From contig JABEUM010000090.1 in the NCBI GenBank assembly GCA_013044475.1, forward strand, positions 1-36,546: a stretch of 36,546 nt of DNA. The letters run 5' to 3'. The stretch comes from Acidimicrobiaceae bacterium (GTDB lineage: Bacteria; Actinomycetota; Acidimicrobiia; Acidimicrobiales; Acidimicrobiaceae). Shown here piece by piece: positions 16,992 through 24,817 of the stretch. Each line of letters begins with the position of its first letter. Position 1 is the stretch's first letter. The position numbers and the translations under genes are program-made. The notes below the pieces were generated by a model. That model was not told the origin of the DNA. It saw nothing but the letters and a program-made list of their open reading frames with translations, and did no database searches.

Positions 16992-18398
16992 TTGAGTCAA
17001 ATGCCTAATGGGACAACAGATTGGCAAGCCTCAGAAGACGAGCTGACCTCGGCAATAGTCACAACTGGAGAGAGAAGTGTAAAGGGACTCGTCGCCGCGT
17101 ATATTGATCTGTTCAATGACCAGAAACTCCAACCAGGCGAACGACTCCCGCCTATTCGCAAAATAGCTTCTGAAATATCGATGAGCCCAACGTCGGTAGG
17201 CTTGGCTTGGCGGTACCTTTCCGAACTCGGCTACATAGTCGGGCAGGGCAGGAGCGGGGCTTTCGTCTCGAATGGCCCCAGGTCAACAATTCGTCAAGAG
17301 CAGCCCAGGTGGAATCCGGTGCCGAACCATCCCACTTCCATGGTGGACCTATCGCTAGGTTTCCCAGACAAACACCTCTTACCTAAGTTATCATCGGGCA
17401 ACTTCGAGCGGATATCCGACCTCTCCGCTTCGGGATACCACGAAGATCCCGTACTCGGCGAGCTGGCAGAAAAGTTATATCAATTATTTCCATTCTCAAA
17501 GAAACACTCCGACTTGACGGTGGTGGACGGATCCCTCGACGCTATTGACCGCTTGCTTAAAGAAGTCGCATCACCAGGAGATGTAGTAGCAGTCGAAAAT
17601 CCAAACTTTCCAGCAATTTTTGACTTAGTTGAAGCGAACTCATTGGTCCCGACACCACTCGCCTTAGACTCCCATGGAGTAGTTCCAGACTCCCTGGAGA
17701 AGGCCATAATCGACGGGGCCAGAATACTGATAACTCAGCCTCGCTCCCAAAACCCAACTGGTTGCTCGAGGGGAACTCAACGCACAAGAAGACTCGCGGA
17801 GGTGATTCAAGCCTCAAAGAAGAGCTTCTCTATTATCGAAGACGACCACTCCGCCCTGATCTCGTTCTCCGAGTTTGACTCCTTCGCTCGATTTCTTCCC
17901 GAGATAACTGCTCATATCATCAGCTTCTCCAAGTCGCACGGGCCGGATCTTAGAATCGCCGCAATCTTCGCGCCCAATGCGCTAATTGAGAGGATCGAAT
18001 CTCGGCGCCGACTCGGTCCCGCTTGGACTTCCAAAACACTCCAGCACATACTGGCCAATCTTCTGTCTGACCCGAAAGTAGAGGCCAACATAAAGGATGC
18101 TCAGAGCATCTATCGGCGACGCCGACTCCTGTTGGAGAGTGAGATAGCTGACTCGGGAGGGCTACGTACGCCTACCGACGGCCTCAACTTATGGATTCAA
18201 GTAGAAGACGAGACTCAAACCCTCATCTCCTTGGCCTCGAAGGGCATAGCGGCGGCCCCAGGTAGCCACTTTTGGCTCGGCAACCCAAGATACCCGGCAA
18301 TCCGCTTAACCTTAGCCTTTGCTGATCGAGACGAACTGGTATTGGCTAGGGATATATCCAGCGCTATCGTACAAAAACCTGCCTCTTTCCGAATGTAA
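16992..18398 (+). CDS. MocR/GabR-type transcription regulator (GntR wHTH fused to aminotransferase domain)
   Basis: Encodes 468 residues. Residues ~28-95 are a GntR winged helix (LPPIRKIASEISMSPTSVG, WRYLSELGYIVGQGRSG). A linker leads to a fold type I aminotransferase domain with NPTG at 254-257, EDDH at 283-286 and the likely PLP Lys314 in SFSKSHGPDLR. MocR proteins sense amino acids through PLP chemistry and usually control the adjacent divergent genes; B. subtilis GabR over gabTD is the closest functional parallel. The divergent neighbours here are likewise an aminotransferase and a semialdehyde dehydrogenase, so it probably regulates them. The TTG start at 16992 has GAGGGAG seven bases upstream; an ATG follows three codons later. 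Confidence 0.94.
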   Translation: MSQMPNGTTDWQASEDELTSAIVTTGERSVKGLVAAYIDLFNDQKLQPGERLPPIRKIASEISMSPTSVGLAWRYLSELGYIVGQGRSGAFVSNGPRSTIRQEQPRWNPVPNHPTSMVDLSLGFPDKHLLPKLSSGNFERISDLSASGYHEDPVLGELAEKLYQLFPFSKKHSDLTVVDGSLDAIDRLLKEVASPGDVVAVENPNFPAIFDLVEANSLVPTPLALDSHGVVPDSLEKAIIDGARILITQPRSQNPTGCSRGTQRTRRLAEVIQASKKSFSIIEDDHSALISFSEFDSFARFLPEITAHIISFSKSHGPDLRIAAIFAPNALIERIESRRRLGPAWTSKTLQHILANLLSDPKVEANIKDAQSIYRRRRLLLESEIADSGGLRTPTDGLNLWIQVEDETQTLISLASKGIAAAPGSHFWLGNPRYPAIRLTLAFADRDELVLARDISSAIVQKPASFRM

Positions 18399-18415
18399 GC
18401 TACAGATAGAAAGAG

Positions 18416-18430
18416 TGTTTCCCAGAAACA
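18416..18430. terminator. Small hairpin between convergent genes
   Basis: A perfect TGTTTC-CCA-GAAACA inverted repeat in the 34-bp gap between the regulator (plus) and ruvB (minus), which converge here. The stem is short and A/T-rich, and no clear U tract follows on either strand. Bidirectional termination is a guess from position. Confidence 0.3.
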
Positions 18431-18432
18431 AC

Positions 18433-19554
18433 CTATTCTTGATCGATCCCTGTGAAAAGATCCTCCATCGGCAGGTGGTAATCTGGAACGTACTTAAGTC
18501 CCAGGTGAGAATAGGCCATCTCCGTTGCGACTCTGCCCCTTGGCGTCCTCAGCACCATGCCGCTTTGCACCAAAAAGGGTTCGTAAAAATCCTCTAAGGT
18601 CTCCTTATCTTCGCCCAGTGATACGGCCAATGACCCAAGTCCAACCCCGCGACCAGCAAAGTTAGTACAGAGCAATGAGAGAATCTTGAGGTCGATCGAG
18701 TCTAGACCAAGTTGATCCACGCCAAAGACCCCGAGGCCATCTCTTGCAGTCTTTAGGTCTATCTCAATTCTCCCCTCAACTTCTGAGTAGTCCCTGACTC
18801 TCTTTAGAAGTCGATTCGCTAATCTCGGGGTTCCACGAGATCGCAATGCGATCTCGTGGGCGGCATCGTCATCAATTGCAATATTTAGAATCTTGGCGGC
18901 GCGCAGCACTATGGCATGGAGTTCTTCCACCGAATAGAACTCCAGCCTGCCAATTACTCCAAAGCGGTCACGAAGCGGTCCGGTCAACATTCCAACTCTG
19001 GTGGTCGCACCGACGAGCGTGAAGTGATCAAGATCAATACGAACCGAACGGGCGGTTGGTCCCTTGCCAACTAGAACGTCTATCTTGTAGTCCTCCATGG
19101 CAATGTAGAGCATCTCCTCAATCTGGTGAGGAATGCGATGGATCTCATCTATAAAGAGAACATCTCCATCTTTTAGATCCGAGAGAATCGCCGCTAAGTC
19201 ACCCTGCCTAACCAGAGCTGGCCCGGAGGTGACTCTAAAACTTGCCCGCATCTCGTTAGAGATCAACGAAGCAAGTGAGGTCTTCCCTAATCCCGGAGGT
19301 CCACCAAATAGAAAATGGTCAACCGGCTGCTTTCGCAGCCTCGCTGCCTCCAATACGATACCAATACGCTTCACCAAGTCTCTCTGTCCGATAAATTCGG
19401 AAAGTCTTGTTGGTCTCAGAAGATTTTCGCTTGACGACTCGTGATCCAAATCTTGGTTGAAGCTTGGGTCTACGATCCCTCTACTTTTGACTTGTTCACG
19501 CTCCGGAGATCCTTCTCCATCTGCGTTCGCAATTACTTCGCGCCTAGGGCTCAC
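18433..19554 (-). CDS. ruvB: Holliday junction branch migration ATPase RuvB
   Basis: Encodes 373 residues, the hexameric AAA+ motor that RuvA loads onto Holliday junctions. Walker A GPPGLGKT is at 85-92 and Walker B FIDEIH at 134-139. Sensor 1 is in LVGATTRVGMLTGPLRDRFG, the sensor 2 region in RSRGTPRLANRLLKRVRDY, and the C-terminal winged helix ends in TPRGRVAT. The N-terminal ~45 residues before LRPTRLSEFIGQ are an extra, poorly conserved leader compared with the ~335-340-residue family norm. The GTG start at 19554 overlaps the ruvA stop (GTGA), so the two are coupled. Confidence 0.98.
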   Translation of the reverse strand: MSPRREVIANADGEGSPEREQVKSRGIVDPSFNQDLDHESSSENLLRPTRLSEFIGQRDLVKRIGIVLEAARLRKQPVDHFLFGGPPGLGKTSLASLISNEMRASFRVTSGPALVRQGDLAAILSDLKDGDVLFIDEIHRIPHQIEEMLYIAMEDYKIDVLVGKGPTARSVRIDLDHFTLVGATTRVGMLTGPLRDRFGVIGRLEFYSVEELHAIVLRAAKILNIAIDDDAAHEIALRSRGTPRLANRLLKRVRDYSEVEGRIEIDLKTARDGLGVFGVDQLGLDSIDLKILSLLCTNFAGRGVGLGSLAVSLGEDKETLEDFYEPFLVQSGMVLRTPRGRVATEMAYSHLGLKYVPDYHLPMEDLFTGIDQE

Positions 19555-20138
19555 CTAGCCATACTCCTCAAACAGAACCGAACCGCCTGAGCTACCGAAG
19601 CGCCCTCTGGGATGAGGGGCAAAGTAGCCGATATCTCTCCCTTATCAAACCCCAGGCCCAATAGAGCCAATGTCACTTCGGACTCCAGCTCCGTACCCGC
19701 TGCACCCGCAGTCGGAGCCCTTCCAGCCAGGAGATCTTTAGGCAAACGTCCCGAAAGCTCGGTTATAAGTCTTTGGGCTAATTTCTTTCCGACGCCGGGA
19801 GCGACACAGATAGTATCGAGGTCCGACTCCTCGACTGCCTTCCAAAGTCTTTCCCGCCCTATGGCTCCCAATAACGACATGGCGGCACTCGGACCTATCC
19901 CGGGTATCTTCCGGAGCAAGTCAAAGCCGAGTCGATCCGCCTTTTCCGAGAATCCGTAAAGTTGAGTCCCGTCCTCTTTGGTCACAGAGCGAATGTAGAG
20001 ACTCACGGTCTCCCCGGATCTAAAATGACCTAAGGCCGACTTAACCACTTCGACCTGGTAACCAACACCGGCGACCAGAACTACAATGGAATCGTCATCC
20101 TCGGGTCCCAGTACCTCCCCTGTGAGCTGAACTATCAC
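19551..20138 (-). CDS. ruvA: Holliday junction DNA-binding protein RuvA
   Basis: Encodes 195 residues, normal for RuvA, which tetramerises on four-way junctions. Residues 1-62 are the OB-fold (MIVQLTGEVLG, VGYQVEVV, LYGF), then two helix-hairpin-helix motifs (KIPGIGPSAAMSLL, VAPGVGKKLAQRLITEL). A flexible linker and domain III follow, which contacts RuvB (EVTLALLGLGFDKGEI). The GTG start overlaps the ruvC stop by four bases (GTGA), and its own stop overlaps ruvB in the same way. The three resolvasome genes are therefore one translational unit. Confidence 0.97.
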   Translation of the reverse strand: MIVQLTGEVLGPEDDDSIVVLVAGVGYQVEVVKSALGHFRSGETVSLYIRSVTKEDGTQLYGFSEKADRLGFDLLRKIPGIGPSAAMSLLGAIGRERLWKAVEESDLDTICVAPGVGKKLAQRLITELSGRLPKDLLAGRAPTAGAAGTELESEVTLALLGLGFDKGEISATLPLIPEGASVAQAVRFCLRSMAR

Positions 20139-20632
20139 CTCTTGCCCCCAGAAAATAATCGACTTCTCTCGCTGAGGACCTGGTGATGATATGCGAGCCC
20201 AATAGCGTCCGCTACATCTGGTGGTTCGGGGGTTTTGGCCAGAGAGAACTCTATCTCGACCATCTTCTGCACTTCGCGCTTTGTTGCCGAACCAGTACCA
20301 CAGAGGGTCATCTTCACTTCATTCGACGAGTAGCTCACCACCGAAGCGGAGAATTTGGCTGCGGCTACTAGAGCCACTCCAGAAGCCTGTCCGACACTCA
20401 TTGCCGTCTTGGCGTTGGTCTGAAAAAGGACTCGCTCCACCACGACCACCTCAGGGGGAAACTCCGTAAAGAGTTGACAAAGCTCCGCAAATAACTCCGC
20501 TAAGCGCAGCTCGATTCTAAGATCCGGCGGCGTCTCAATCACACCGGCACACTCAATCGACCTGGCAGGAACGGAGCGTAATACCGCATATCCACATCGA
20601 GTTAGCCCAGGATCTATACCGATGACATACAT
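20135..20632 (-). CDS. ruvC: Crossover junction endodeoxyribonuclease RuvC
   Basis: Encodes 165 residues, the RNase H-fold nuclease that cuts Holliday junctions symmetrically. All four acidic metal ligands are present: Asp7 (GIDPGLTRCGYAV), Glu66 (VVVERVLF), Asp139 and Asp142 (PPDVADAIGLA). QTNAKTAMSVGQASGV is the conserved region after the second acidic residue. The ATG start is at 20632; only a weak AAGGG lies about 14 bases upstream, so initiation may be inefficient or depend on the upstream gene. The peroxiredoxin gene ends 44 bp upstream. Confidence 0.97.
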   Translation of the reverse strand: MYVIGIDPGLTRCGYAVLRSVPARSIECAGVIETPPDLRIELRLAELFAELCQLFTEFPPEVVVVERVLFQTNAKTAMSVGQASGVALVAAAKFSASVVSYSSNEVKMTLCGTGSATKREVQKMVEIEFSLAKTPEPPDVADAIGLAYHHQVLSERSRLFSGGKR

Positions 20633-20676
20633 ATGTTCGATACTATACCCTTAGATCGATCGAGCGTCCACTTGGA

Positions 20677-21129
20677 CTAGCTGACGGACCTCAGCGCGTC
20701 GATCAGCTCTTGCGTCGGCTGGAACGTCAAGCCCGCTCGAGTGCGCTTGGCGTACACCACTTCGCCCTCGCTATCAAGGACAAAGACGGATCTCCGATAG
20801 AACCCCAGTGGTCCAAGTACGCCATAGAGTTCAGCCACTTCCTTCTCTTCGTCACAAAGCAAAGGAAAAGAAATTTGGTTTTTCTCCGCGAAAAGTGCGT
20901 GGCTTTTTGCTCCTTGAGCCGAAATTCCGAAGACTTTGGCGCTAAAAGAGTCAAACTCCTTTAACGACGTAGAATACGACCTGAGTTGAGCGGTGCAAAC
21001 GGGAGTGTGATCCTCTGGATAAAAGACGAGAACAACCGGCTGCCCACGGTATGCCTTGAGTTGGTATTCTCCCTCAGGCACGCCAAGTAGTGTAAAGTCT
21101 GGCGCAATGTCGCCGACGGAAACTTCCAA
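20677..21129 (-). CDS. Peroxiredoxin (AhpE/BCP-like thiol peroxidase)
   Basis: Encodes 150 residues that reduce hydrogen peroxide or organic hydroperoxides. The thioredoxin-fold peroxiredoxin motif is present: APDFTL near residue 9, then YPEDHTPVCTAQLRSY with Thr42 and peroxidatic Cys45. The canonical BCP resolving cysteine five residues later is absent. The only other cysteine, Cys93 (LLCDEEKEVAELYGVLG), is a possible partner; alternatively it works as a one-Cys enzyme recycled by mycothiol or mycoredoxin, as AhpE does. The TTG start at 21129 has GGAGGG eight bases upstream, within the end of yebC. A peroxiredoxin between yebC and ruvC is not the usual actinobacterial content. Confidence 0.92.
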   Translation of the reverse strand: MEVSVGDIAPDFTLLGVPEGEYQLKAYRGQPVVLVFYPEDHTPVCTAQLRSYSTSLKEFDSFSAKVFGISAQGAKSHALFAEKNQISFPLLCDEEKEVAELYGVLGPLGFYRRSVFVLDSEGEVVYAKRTRAGLTFQPTQELIDALRSVS

Positions 21130-21133
21130 CTGA

Positions 21134-21883
21134 CTATCCCTCCAAAGCTTCGATTATCTCGTCTGGAATGTCAAAGTTTGCATACACGTTCTGCACATCG
21201 TCGTTATCTTCGAGTGCGTCAATGAGTTTCAGTATCTTACGCGCATCGTTTTCAGAGTCAATTTCGATCGTAGAACTCGGCACCAGCCCTAGCTCCGCAG
21301 AGAGGATCTTATATCCTGCGGCCTCCAGGCCAGACCTTACGACCGCGAGGTCTGAAGGACCCGCGATAATCATCCAAGTATCCCCATTGTCACTAACGTC
21401 CTCTGCCCCCGCCTCGAGTGCCGCCAAGGTAACCTCATCTTCGTCTGAATCCCTCGGGAGTTCAATTTGACCTTTACGTTCAAACTGCCAGGCGACTGCT
21501 CCAGGCTCAGCCATTGCACCGCCATTCTTCGAGAAACAGGACCTCACATCAGCTCCGGTACGGTTCCTATTGTCCGTCAGGCACTCGACGATTATTGCGA
21601 CCCCACTCGATGCATATCCCTCATAGGACACCGGCTCGTACCTAACGCCCTCCAATTCGCCCGTGCCGCGCTTGATCGCGCGTTCGATAGTATCTAGCGG
21701 AACAGAGGCCTCGCGGGCTTTGGCAAACATCGTCCGCAGGGTCGCATTGGAGTTAGCGTCTCCACCACCCTCGCGAGCCGCAACCTCAACCTGGCGAATC
21801 AACTTGGCAAAGAGCTTCCCACGAGCTTGGTCTTGGGCTCCCTTTTTGTGCTTTATAGTTGCCCATTTGGAGTGTCCAGACAT
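21134..21883 (-). CDS. yebC: YebC/PmpR family protein
   Basis: Encodes 249 residues. The signature N-terminus MSGHSKWATIKHKKGAQDQARGK and the following LRTMFAKAREASVPLDTIERAI are diagnostic. GYASSGVAIIVECLTDNRNRT and SCFSKNGGAM mark the middle domain, and the C-terminus is acidic. The family was first described as transcription regulators; more recent work links members to translation of difficult proline-rich stretches. The ATG start at 21883 has GAGG five bases upstream. Its position between pdxT and the ruv genes is the standard actinobacterial order. Confidence 0.96.
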   Translation of the reverse strand: MSGHSKWATIKHKKGAQDQARGKLFAKLIRQVEVAAREGGGDANSNATLRTMFAKAREASVPLDTIERAIKRGTGELEGVRYEPVSYEGYASSGVAIIVECLTDNRNRTGADVRSCFSKNGGAMAEPGAVAWQFERKGQIELPRDSDEDEVTLAALEAGAEDVSDNGDTWMIIAGPSDLAVVRSGLEAAGYKILSAELGLVPSSTIEIDSENDARKILKLIDALEDNDDVQNVYANFDIPDEIIEALEG

Positions 21884-21893
21884 CTATTCCTCG

Positions 21894-22508
21894 CTATTTC
21901 TCTGACAGAATCTTCGATATGAACAACTGGTGCAAGCGCGTATCACTCGTGAGCTCTGGGTGAAACGAACACGCTAACAGCCGATCCTGTCCACAGACTA
22001 CCGGGACTACCCTCTTCGAGTCGTCATCGAAGCTATAGCTGACTTCGGCCAAAATTTCTATCTCTTTAGCGACCTTCTCAACCACTGGAGCCCTGATGAA
22101 AACCGCCCTGATCGGTGGACCTTCGATCCCTTTGACTAAAAGGTCAGCCTCAAAAGATCGAATCTGTCGGCCAAATCCGTTTCGCCTCACCGATATATCC
22201 ATGAGAGCAAATCCGCCCTGATCAGATCTTCCATCGAGTACTTCTCTGGCCAGAAGGATCATGCCCGCACAAGTTCCAAATACAAAAAGGCCATCTTTGA
22301 GCGCACTCGCTATCTCCGGGAAAAGCCCAGAAGACTCTAGAAGCATCGACATCGTGGTAGATTCACCACCAGGAAGTATCAGGCCATCTATTCCAATTAA
22401 GTCCTTAGGGTTACGAACTTCCCTCGAAGCCACGCCTATTTGCGAGAGCGTTAGGGCATGCTCTTGAAAATCTCCTTGAAGCGCAAGCACGCCAATAATT
22501 AATCCCAC
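21894..22508 (-). CDS. pdxT: Pyridoxal 5'-phosphate synthase glutaminase subunit PdxT
   Basis: Encodes 204 residues, a class I glutamine amidotransferase that supplies ammonia to PdxS. The triad is visible: Cys80 in FGTCAGMILLA, His183 and Glu185 in SFHPEL. GVLALQGDFQEH and LPGGESTTM are PdxT signatures. The GTG start at 22508 lies three bases after the pdxS stop, so both subunits of the synthase are cotranslated. The PLP produced also serves the aminotransferase and MocR regulator encoded nearby, although this does not imply shared regulation. Confidence 0.97.
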   Translation of the reverse strand: MGLIIGVLALQGDFQEHALTLSQIGVASREVRNPKDLIGIDGLILPGGESTTMSMLLESSGLFPEIASALKDGLFVFGTCAGMILLAREVLDGRSDQGGFALMDISVRRNGFGRQIRSFEADLLVKGIEGPPIRAVFIRAPVVEKVAKEIEILAEVSYSFDDDSKRVVPVVCGQDRLLACSFHPELTSDTRLHQLFISKILSEK

Positions 22509-22511
22509 CGA

Positions 22512-23402
22512 CTACCAGCCGCGCTCTGCCATCTTTACGTCAACTTCATCAGCGTTGATCCCGACCATAGGCTCTCCGAGATTCCTAGACACCTTCAGCA
22601 GTATCGTTGGATCCATATAGTGGGTCGTCGCCTCTACGATTGCCCTGGCCCTTTTTGCCGGGTCTCCTGACTTGAAGATTCCTGATCCTACAAAAACCGC
22701 CTCCGCTCCAAGTTGCATAACCAGTGCCGCGTCGGCCGGAGTAGCCAGCCCCCCGGCGCAAAAGAGCGGAACCGGAAGATGGTGGGTCCTATGGATCTCA
22801 GAAACTAGTTCATAAGGAGCCTGGAGGTTCTTCGCAATCCCAAATAGTTCTGCTGGGTCGGCCAAAATAATCTTTTTGATCTCCGAGGTTATGGAGCGCA
22901 GATGTCTAACTGCTTCCACCACATTGCCAGTGCCAGCCTCGCCTTTAGATCGAATCATACAAGCACCCTCCGAGATCCGCCGGAGTGCTTCTCCAAGATT
23001 GGTTGCACCACAAACAAAAGGAATATCGAATGACCACTTATCGATGTGAAAAGCCTCATCCGCAGGAGTAAGGACTTCACTCTCATCTATATAGTCCACC
23101 TGCAATGCCTGCAAGATCTGTGCCTCACCAAAATGACCAATCCTGGCCTTCGCCATAACCGGAATGGTCACGGTAGCCTGAATCTCCTCGATTAGGGCTG
23201 GATCGCTCATGCGAGCGACCCCGCCATCCCTCCTTATATCAGCGGGAACCCTCTCTAAGGCCATAACCGCAACGGCGCCAGCATCCTCGGCAATCTTGGC
23301 CTGTCCAGCATTGACCACATCCATGATCACTCCGCCACGGAGCATCTCCGCGAGGCCACGCTTTACCCTTGCAGTACCGAATTCATTGCTCTGGGCATCC
23401 AC
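22512..23402 (-). CDS. pdxS: Pyridoxal 5'-phosphate synthase subunit PdxS
   Basis: Encodes 296 residues, the (beta/alpha)8 synthase that makes PLP from ribose 5-phosphate, glyceraldehyde 3-phosphate and PdxT-derived ammonia. Signature regions are [17 protein letters not shown] (catalytic Asp), [11 protein letters not shown] (Schiff-base Lys), SKGEAGTGN and [19 protein letters not shown] chose GTG 23402 because AAGGAG lies eight bases upstream. A GTG three codons earlier (23411) sits directly against that site. It heads a compact run pdxS-pdxT-yebC-peroxiredoxin-ruvCAB. No pdxR-type regulator is adjacent. Confidence 0.97.
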   Translation of the reverse strand: MDAQSNEFGTARVKRGLAEMLRGGVIMDVVNAGQAKIAEDAGAVAVMALERVPADIRRDGGVARMSDPALIEEIQATVTIPVMAKARIGHFGEAQILQALQVDYIDESEVLTPADEAFHIDKWSFDIPFVCGATNLGEALRRISEGACMIRSKGEAGTGNVVEAVRHLRSITSEIKKIILADPAELFGIAKNLQAPYELVSEIHRTHHLPVPLFCAGGLATPADAALVMQLGAEAVFVGSGIFKSGDPAKRARAIVEATTHYMDPTILLKVSRNLGEPMVGINADEVDVKMAERGW

Positions 23403-23702
23403 TTCAATCACTCCTTACACCTATAACAATCGATTCTACACCGGGGAACGCCAAGCCAATATCTAGGCTGCAAGTTACGGACCGCCAAGCAGAACGGCAC
23501 TATTCCTCCAGCAAAGGGCCGGATCCCCCAGCTTGGTCATCGAGTATTCACTCCGAAAGATCGGACTTGACCTGAAGTTCCAGTAAATAACTAACCCAGT
23601 ATCTGCCGGGGACCCGAATTGCCTTAGCATTGATTCTCGAGCTTTAACACCTTTTATCCGAATTAACCCAGCCCTGTCGCCCGCAAGTATGCGATTCCCG
23701 GG
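23403..23702. other. 300-bp intergenic region upstream of pdxS
   Basis: No gene recognised. The half nearest pdxS must hold its promoter, but no clear -35/-10 pair stands out. At the far end, next to the lipoprotein stop, TAACCC (23664-23669) and GGGTTA (23700-23705) can pair around an inner CGCA-AGTA-TGCG stem (23682-23693). I looked for a tRNA or known riboswitch and saw none. Confidence 0.55.
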
Positions 23703-23705
23703 TTA
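23664..23705 (-). terminator. Possible terminator after the DUF3048 lipoprotein
   Basis: Nested inverted repeats: an outer TAACCC/GGGTTA stem that includes the stop codon, and an inner CGCA/TGCG stem-loop. On the minus strand they are followed by ATTCGGATAAAAGG, with no U tract. It marks the end of the PIM-region operon by position only. Confidence 0.3.
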
Positions 23706-24749
23706 GCCAGCAGACACTTGGCCGCCAATCTCTACCATCTCCACCCAGGTCCTACCGGGCTGCAAAAGGATCGGCTGACCAGTGGAACTAGCATATTGAA
23801 CCACAGCATTACTCGCAGCCTTGCTCCATGTTCCCGCAGCTTCCTTACCACCAGAGAAAAAGTACGCCTGCCCGGATCCAATTTCATCGGCTACTGGAAC
23901 CGGATTGCCAGCGGGATCCACAAATCCTGTATTTGAATAAGGCATGAGTTCAACGATGATATTCTGAGCAGAAATAGGTTTTCCAGAAACTGCCCCCGTC
24001 TGTGGAGTACCGTTCGTCGCCCTGGTCCAACCGTCGATTTGGGGGCTCCAAGTCCACTGAGCGGTCACCGCCCCGGAAAACTCCACGTTCACGCTGCTCA
24101 CTGGTTTGGCTCCGGCCGCAGAAAATGCGCTACCGCTCTTTCTGTACTTGAAAAGAATCGGAGGTGGACTCCCTTTGCCAGCAGCAGACTTCCTGAGCAC
24201 AGTCGTTGAGGAGTACAGGTTGTGTGGAGCTAGCCGCGAAGATAGCCTGTAGTAGTCTCCTGCAGCGAATGAGTTTGCCCCAACGTCAGTAATCCCGGTT
24301 GCTCTAGCATCGGCGACAAAAGTGGGAATTCCACCGGAATAAGCAAAAAGACCTCCCAGGGTCGCCAATAGGTCGGCGTCCGAAGCTCTGACCGACCTTA
24401 TCGGACCGAGAACCGAAGAGCCGCTGCTCTGGAAGACCACAAAGTAGCGAGTAAGTCCCCCTTCGACCATCTCTTCGTAGACCACGTCTGAGCTGTCTAC
24501 GCCTGACTGCGGCCAAGCTTGCGGGGCATTATCTATCTTGACTTCTAGTGATGGTCTCGTGGTGGCGGCCTCATTAGGCGCAGTCAGGCCGGTAAGGGGA
24601 TATAGGTACCGAGCCTGTGAGGTGGTCGTCGAACTCTTTGAAGTTGAGGACGTCGCGCTGCTGCTCGTCGTAGATCCCGAAGAACCACAAGCTGCCAACA
24701 CGGCAGATAACGCAATTCCCGTGCCCATTAGACCTTTAAACTTGAACAA
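23703..24749 (-). CDS. DUF3048 (YerB-like) lipoprotein
   Basis: Encodes 348 residues from the TTG at 24749, which yields a compact lipoprotein signal (MFKFKGLMGTGIALSAVLAAC) with a lipobox ending at Cys21. An earlier in-frame TTG at 24800 has no ribosome site, whereas GGGGGAGG lies 10 bases before 24749. A Ser/Thr-rich linker follows (STTSSSATSSTSKSSTTTS), then the DUF3048 domain (YPLTGL, RPSLEVKIDNAPQAWPQSG, DVVYEEMVEGGLTRYFVVF, GPIRSVRASDADLLA). The C-terminal domain contains NIIVELMPY and PGRTWVEMV. It is exported and membrane-anchored; molecular function is unknown for the family. It lies 68 bp after the M48-like gene on the same strand, probably the last gene of that operon. Confidence 0.92.
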   Translation of the reverse strand: MFKFKGLMGTGIALSAVLAACGSSGSTTSSSATSSTSKSSTTTSQARYLYPLTGLTAPNEAATTRPSLEVKIDNAPQAWPQSGVDSSDVVYEEMVEGGLTRYFVVFQSSGSSVLGPIRSVRASDADLLATLGGLFAYSGGIPTFVADARATGITDVGANSFAAGDYYRLSSRLAPHNLYSSTTVLRKSAAGKGSPPPILFKYRKSGSAFSAAGAKPVSSVNVEFSGAVTAQWTWSPQIDGWTRATNGTPQTGAVSGKPISAQNIIVELMPYSNTGFVDPAGNPVPVADEIGSGQAYFFSGGKEAAGTWSKAASNAVVQYASSTGQPILLQPGRTWVEMVEIGGQVSAG

Positions 24750-24817
24750 ACTACAAATACCTCCCCCGCCTGAAGTAGACAGACGGAACGACAAACTCAA
24801 ATATTGAACACTCTCGC

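Noticed and set aside
23403-23702. tRNA or small RNA gene in the 300-bp gap
   Set aside because: No cloverleaf, no TTCRA-type T-loop with matching acceptor stem, and no clear promoter-terminator pair.
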